Positions 59,035 through 64,000 of a stretch of DNA of 64,000 nt are shown here, one piece after another; the first letter of the stretch is position 1; each line of letters starts with the position of its first letter. Under the pieces are notes generated by a model. The model worked only from the letters and a program-made list of their open reading frames with translations. It searched no databases and was not told the DNA's origin. Origin of the DNA: Anniella stebbinsi (Eukaryota > Chordata > Lepidosauria > Squamata > Anniellidae); the NCBI GenBank assembly GCA_029215795.1, contig JARDYH010000007.1, positions 93,883,263 through 93,947,262 on the forward strand, given 5' to 3'. The position numbers and the translations under genes are program-made.

Positions 59035-59852
59035 CTGTCCAGGTGTTAACGGCGGATGGGCCATGGCTAAGGCCTGGCTGCCGCTCTCCCATTTTGGGTT
59101 CTTTACCTTTCCACAGGACTTTGACCGGACAGCCCTTCCAATGCATTCGAGGATGCCTAGAATGCTGTCCTCTGAGAAGCAGGGCACTTGGTCACCCTAC
59201 TTGGCATGGCTCAAGTCAGTGTAGCATGCAGCACCTTCAAAAGGGAAACAAACAATTATAAACATTGCTGCTGAGATGAGGATATCCTCAAAACCTACAA
59301 TACCACAGTGCATACTTACGATTTACAGAAAATAAAACAACATGATTGTCCTATAATAGAATGAACACCTTTGGATGCAGTGATTCTGGCTTGGTCAACC
59401 ATGTTTAGCAAGCCAGGAGTGAGCATGGCCTGCATGTTCTTCCCTTCATGCATATTGGCTTTGGTGCTTCAGTCATGATCTGTTTAAACCAGAGTTCCCC
59501 ATGATGTCCAAAATGGGGAACTCTGGTTTAATGCTGGTTTAGGGAGTAGTAGCAGTAGTAGTAGTAACGCACAGGCCCTATTCTTGGCTTGCTAAATAGT
59601 GAGCCAGGATTATGCTCATAATTATGTAGTAATATGTTAATATTTTGCAAAATAAATAAGTAAAATAGACAAGATAATGTCCAAAGGGCATGTTGTTCTC
59701 TCTACAAAGATAGCAAACGTCTATATTTTCAACGAAAGGCAGAAAATATAAATCCAGCTCAAAATCTGTATCATAAAATAGGTCACACAAATCGACATCC
59801 AAGCTGACCCCAGCTTAGGTTTTCATCTCTCTCTCCCTCTTTCTCTCTCTCT
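59035..59852. other. Intergenic with a small hairpin
   Basis: At 59480-59545 tgtttaaaccagagttcccc and ggggaactctggtttaatgc form a hairpin. The rest is featureless. Confidence 0.55.
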
Positions 59853-60382
59853 GGCTACATTCGGACAACACATTAAGCAACTGGGGAGTGGGGAAACAAT
59901 CGTTAGTTGTGTTGCTTATTGTGTTGTGTGACTGCTCACAAACTACCGATGGTATGCTATTCTGTCCAAATAAGCAACTGAGAGAAACAACTGGCTTGCA
60001 AATTGTTTAGCTCGAAGCCAGTTGTTTAAGTGTTGTGTGGAGGGATGAGTGGGTTAATGGTGTGTGGTGAGTGGATTAAAATGCAAGCCCATAGAGGCAG
60101 GCGGAAAGAGCGACCAAAGTGGCGGCTGCCACTCTGCTACAACTGGTGCAACTTGTAGAGGCTGCTGGGATAGAACTGGGAGGACTGAGGGAGGAGGGAG
60201 GGTGGGGAGAGGGGCAGGGGCTGTGTCAGTCAAATGTCGGGTTGACTATTAGTCCACTCAGCACCAGCCCCAACCACCCACAGTTGTGTAGGAATATGTT
60301 GTGTGGGGAGTACCCACAAAATAACCAACTGTGAGTTGGCTACTCAACCCACCATTGGCTAATATGTTGTCCAAATGCAGCC
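59853..60382 (-). mobile_element. Non-autonomous DNA transposon (TTCGGACAACA family), copy 2
   Basis: It starts ggctacattcggacaacaca and ends atgttgtccaaatgcagcc, with inverted termini. It contains in opposite orientation the same core as 43081-43596 (gctgctgggatagaactggg, tcagtcaaatgtcgggttga, agcaccagccccaaccaccc, gttgtgtggggagtac). Non-coding, about 530 bases. Confidence 0.8.
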
Positions 60383-60570
60383 ATATAGTCATATTGACTA
60401 CTCCCTGTTAACAACAATAACACTGCCCCAGTTTGGACCAGCTGCAATTTCTGGACCATTTTCAAGGACAGCCCTACGTATACTGTGTCACAGTAACCCA
60501 AATGAGAGGTTACCAGCACATGGATAACTGTAGCTGGGCTATCTCTGTCCAGATAGGGTTGTAGTTGGTA

Positions 60571-61217
60571 TCACAAGCTGAATATGAGCCAACAGTGTGA
60601 TGTGGCTGCAAAAAAAGCAAATGCTATGTTGGGCTGCATTAATAGAAGTATAGCTTCCAAATTGCACAAGGTGCTGGTGGTTCCCCCCTATTCGACACTG
60701 GTTAAATCTCATCTTGAGTATTGCATCCAGTTCTGGGCACCACACTTCAAGAAGGATGCAGACAAGCTGGAGGGGGTTCAGAGGAGGGCAATGAGGATGA
60801 TCAGGGGTCTGGAAACTAAGCCTATGAGGAGAGACTGAAAGAATTGGGCATGTTTAGCCTGGAGAAGATGGAGGGGAGACATGATAGCACTCTTCAAATA
60901 CTTGAAAGATTGTCATACAGAGGAGGGCCAGGATCTCTTCTCGATCATCCCAGAATGCAGGATGTGGAATAATGGGGTTAAGTTACAGGAAGCCAGATTC
61001 CGTCTGGACATCAGGAAAAACTTCCTGATTGTTAGAGCAGTACCACAATGGAACCAATGACCTCAGGAGGTTGTGGGCTCTCGCACATTAGAGGCCTTCA
61101 TGAAGCAGATGGACAGCCATTTGTCAGGGATGCTTTAAGGAAGATTCCTGCATTGAGCAAGGGGTTGGAGTCGACGGCCTTATAGGCCTCTTCCAACTCT
61201 ACCGCTATGATTCTTTG
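60571..61217 (+). mobile_element. CR1 LINE, 3' end
   Basis: The frame from 60584 reads MSQQCDVAAKKANAMLGCIN, LVKSHLEYCIQFWAPHFKKD, RRAMRMIRGLETKP. It then continues out of frame (GMFSLEKMEGRHDSTLQI-like, then the LFSIIPECR region). The end is tctaccgctatgattcttt, a mutated CR1 tail. Closely similar to the copy at 44790-45825; 5'-truncated and inactive. Confidence 0.92.
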
Positions 61218-62358
61218 AGATCAGTCTAAGATGATAGAAGGTACTCTTTGCTACTGAGCCTCCAGTGGGAATGCTGGGTCCAAGGGCACCCCCAAGCGAT
61301 GAACCTGATCCTTTAGGGGGAGTGGCCACCCCATCCAAAACGTGTTGGATATTTCTTACCCAGTCCGATGAACCACCCACTAACAGCACCTCCATCTCGT
61401 CTGGACTGAAAGAGAACGGTTTGCCTGGAAGAGGGTTGCCACTTTTTTTTAAACTAGCCCTGCTCCTATGCCATGAAATAGCAGCCTGACATGCAGAAAT
61501 GTAGCAGGGAAGATTTTCCAGGCTGTGACTTTTATTTCCATCTCTGGCTTCCTAAATGTTCATGACAGGTTGCAGGAGCTGCAAAGATGGTGACCCCCTC
61601 ATCTGGACCTTAAGCACGTTGAAGGTCAGTGTAGGAAGAGCCACCCCCCACCCCCCACCCCTGTGCCAGGGCGTGCAAACCACAACCTTTGCCTGGGATC
61701 TGTACCTTCACCCACTTCAAGATTGCTGCAAATTCTAAGGCGGCGGCTCCGTGTTCTGTATGCAAACAGAGCAGCTGCCTTTATCAGGCCTTTGAATTGC
61801 AGGGCAGCCAGTGAGATCCCGCTGCATTTTCAAAAGTGCATGATTTATAAACAACAAAGAGTAACACAATCACCGAGCACCTTTGTTTTCAGTGATTCAA
61901 TTGAACACTGTGGTGTCACGCATGGGGAAAGTACAAGAAACACAGCAAAACCTCAGTTTGGGAACACTTAGAAGTCAATCTCACTCAGTTCTGTGGGACT
62001 TACTCTCAGGAAAGTGTGCATAAGATTGCAGCCCTAGTGTGGTTTGAGGCTTGTGGGATAATTTATTATTTGTTCTGAGGTGGAGGTGCAGGGGAGGAGA
62101 AGGATGTTTGGGAGGGTATGAATGCAGTAAGTGGGGAGGAATCTCTGAGGTTAAACTGAGATGGCCCTAGCCTTTGTAATGTGGGAATTGTCAGGAGCAC
62201 ATTTGAGGTCCGGTTTGTGTGTGTGGTGCCCTGGTCCTTGCTCTGCACATGCTGATGCACAAGAGTGAGAGGCAACCAGAGTGCGGGAGAGAGACACAAG
62301 TCCCTGGTCCCCTTTGCACTCTGTGATCCTGGCCTGTGAAATGTAGAAATGGGTCCTG
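61218..62358. other. Intergenic, no gene seen
   Basis: Contains a recurrent repeat scrap at 61975-62035 (ctgtgggacttactctcagg, aaagtgtgcataagattgca). No gene. Confidence 0.55.
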
Positions 62359-62479
62359 CCAGTGGAGGCTGGTGATTCTCAAGCCAGTGAAGCAGTTTGG
62401 GTAGCGCCTTTAGAGTTCTGGCTGAAACCTGGAGCAGATTCACTGCCCCACTAACTTCAGAGCCACCAGCCTCCACTGG
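62359..62479. mobile_element. 121-bp MITE with perfect 16-bp terminal inverted repeats
   Basis: CCAGTGGAGGCTGGTG at the left and CACCAGCCTCCACTGG at the right are exact inverse copies. The interior (tggctgaaacctggagcaga, ttcactgccccactaac) matches 45960-46020. Target duplication is unclear. Confidence 0.8.
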
Positions 62480-63167
62480 ATATATGCCCAGACTGCATGA
62501 GACACTTGTGTCTCTGAGCATCTCAGCCATGTAGTGCTCCATTTCCACTGCAATTCATATATTCCAAATCCACCTGATGAGAGGCGGAAGCAGCAGTGGC
62601 AAACTTTTCCTCGTTGGAAAAGAGCAGCTTGAAAAAAGAGTTTGGTGGATGCTGGGCTTACCTATATCCAGTGGGTGAGGCAATCCTGGATCTTTTGGGG
62701 GAGCAATTTCTTGGGCTGTCTTTTTTGCAGCACATACATGCAAAGATGGGGGCCGCTCCTTTCTAATTGATCTGTCAGCCTGCTTGGGCAATTCAGGGAA
62801 TGCCGGTGCCAGTAATCAGCAGACAGGACACTACAAAACCACTTACACGGTGATAAACTGGGACATCACCAGCCTCGGATGTTGTGTATTAGGGATTGAA
62901 TGGAGCAGGCAGATTAGCAAGAGGAGAAGGCTGCCTGCTTATACATTCCCAGCCCAGAGTCATCACTGAGATGGGGAAAGGACGTAATAGGGGTTTGTAG
63001 AACTGATACAGGGTTTCTTAGTCGCACAAGTTAATAAAGCCAGAGCGCAGTTCTCCTTTATCAGAGGCACTAGGGGATTCTCCTGTAGGGCATAGCCATA
63101 GGGAAGTGGTCATGCACAGGACAAGCCAAATTCTGTGCATGCCCTACTGGGAGCTGAGGAAGGGCAC
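62480..63167. other. Intergenic, no gene seen
   Basis: Nothing recognisable. Confidence 0.55.
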
Positions 63168-63171
63168 ATAA

Positions 63172-63215
<44 letters not shown>

Positions 63216-63400
63216 CTCTACACTGCCCAATAGCCAAAGCTCTCTGGGCAGTTTACAAAATTCATCAAATAATGAAATACAGCATAAAAATATAAATGTA
63301 CACAATTTAAAACAATTTAGACAGCAACATTTTATTTATTTGTTTAATTTCAGTATCTCCCAATAGTTGAAGCTCTCTGGGTAATTCACTAAACAGTTTC
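63168..63400 (-). mobile_element. L2-like LINE 3' termini, inverted, with (ATT)n
   Basis: An (ATT)n microsatellite (63173-63213) followed by ctgcccaatagccaaagctc, tctgggcagtttacaaaatt is the inverse of the tail at 30810-30883. A second, weaker repeat of the same end follows (caatagttgaagctctctgg, gtaattcac at 63362-63390), so two truncated copies may be nested. Confidence 0.75.
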
Positions 63401-64000
63401 AGTAGAATACTAGACCTGTTTGGATGGCTGGCATGAATGTCCCATCATATGCCATTAAGGGCTTGCAGTGGAGCTCCACAGGAGAACTTCCCTGTGGAAT
63501 GGACCCCTGGGCTTTAGACTAGAGGGGCACAACCCTTTTGGCCCTGAAGGCTTCATGTGAGGCTGGCCCGGCAATATGTATGAAGATCTCTGGGGGAGGA
63601 AGTGGAGATTACAAGCAGCAGGGAATTCAGCAGCAGTGAGCAGGGGGGTTCAGGGCATCCCTGGGGGGGCATAGGTTATGCCCCTCTACTTTTGTTATAC
63701 CTTGCGCAGAAGGACCCATGTGGATGTCGATTTAGGCCTTGCAAGTGGAATTCAATGTTTACTGTGTATCTATCTTGTTGTCAGAACCTGATAGGTTGAA
63801 GTTGGTTCTGATCCATTAGCAGAGATGACCACTTTTTGCCTTCTCAGGGGTCACTTTAGTTTCCAGACAGTGGTGAAGGGGCTGGAAGTGCATTTTGCCT
63901 GACAGATGAGTGGACAGACATCTTCATAAAGTGGGCATCATTTATGTGCAAGGGATGCACAGTGATGCAATTATATACAAATATGTGTGTTTACATGAAC
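63401..64000. other. Intergenic, no gene seen
   Basis: The last 600 bases show no gene or repeat I can name. Confidence 0.6.

Noticed and set aside
15817..64000. Search for KIAA1522/NHSL3 exons, expected next to SYNC by synteny
   Set aside because: No frame matching the N-terminal exon or other conserved segments that I remember. The gene probably lies beyond the window.

Overview
This window is vertebrate nuclear DNA, almost certainly from a squamate reptile. Genes are sparse and split by introns. Most of the 64 kb is decayed transposable elements: CR1 and L2-like LINE ends, an L1 end, tRNA-derived SINEs, many small foldback (MITE-like) repeats, and two large DIRS-type tyrosine-recombinase retrotransposons. 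DIRS elements are not typical of mammals or birds, which with the CR1/L2/SINE mix favours a lizard or snake; a turtle is the main alternative.

Genes. The window opens in the last intron of RBBP4 (+). Its final exon (95-160) encodes the conserved acidic C-terminus. Downstream and convergent lies SYNC (syncoilin, an intermediate-filament protein) on the minus strand. A large coding exon (6602-7565), a second exon (3104-3228) and a short terminal exon (2481-2541) assemble into a 380-residue product. An untranslated first exon is inferred at a CpG island (donor at 14998/14999). RBBP4-SYNC is the tail-to-tail order I recall from human 1p35. I found no exon of the next expected gene (KIAA1522), so roughly 15.5-64 kb reads as intergenic.

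Mobile DNA. DIRS element A (20103-26004, +) is full length but dead: gag, RT/RNase H and recombinase are broken, RT has YLDN instead of YLDD, and the recombinase has Cys where the catalytic Tyr should be. DIRS element B (48468-53171, -) is younger looking: it keeps YLDD and an uninterrupted recombinase with its Tyr, but has lost the gag/RT junction. Both have inverted terminal repeats plus an internal complementary region that reproduces, inverted, the right-end/left-end circle junction. Neither shows a target-site duplication, as expected for integration through a circular intermediate.

Other repeats. A CpG-dense MITE of about 355 bp, full of TGCGCAT-type palindromes, occurs four times; one copy has a clean TAA duplication, suggesting PIF/Harbinger. 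Three foldback elements starting GGGTGACC or GGCTGACC sit exactly between TA dinucleotides (mariner-like). Several families share a TTCGGACAACA-like terminus. CR1 copies end in ATTCTATG-type tails and L2-like copies in ATT or AAAT microsatellites. There are no tRNA or rRNA genes, no CRISPR and no bacterial-style operons.
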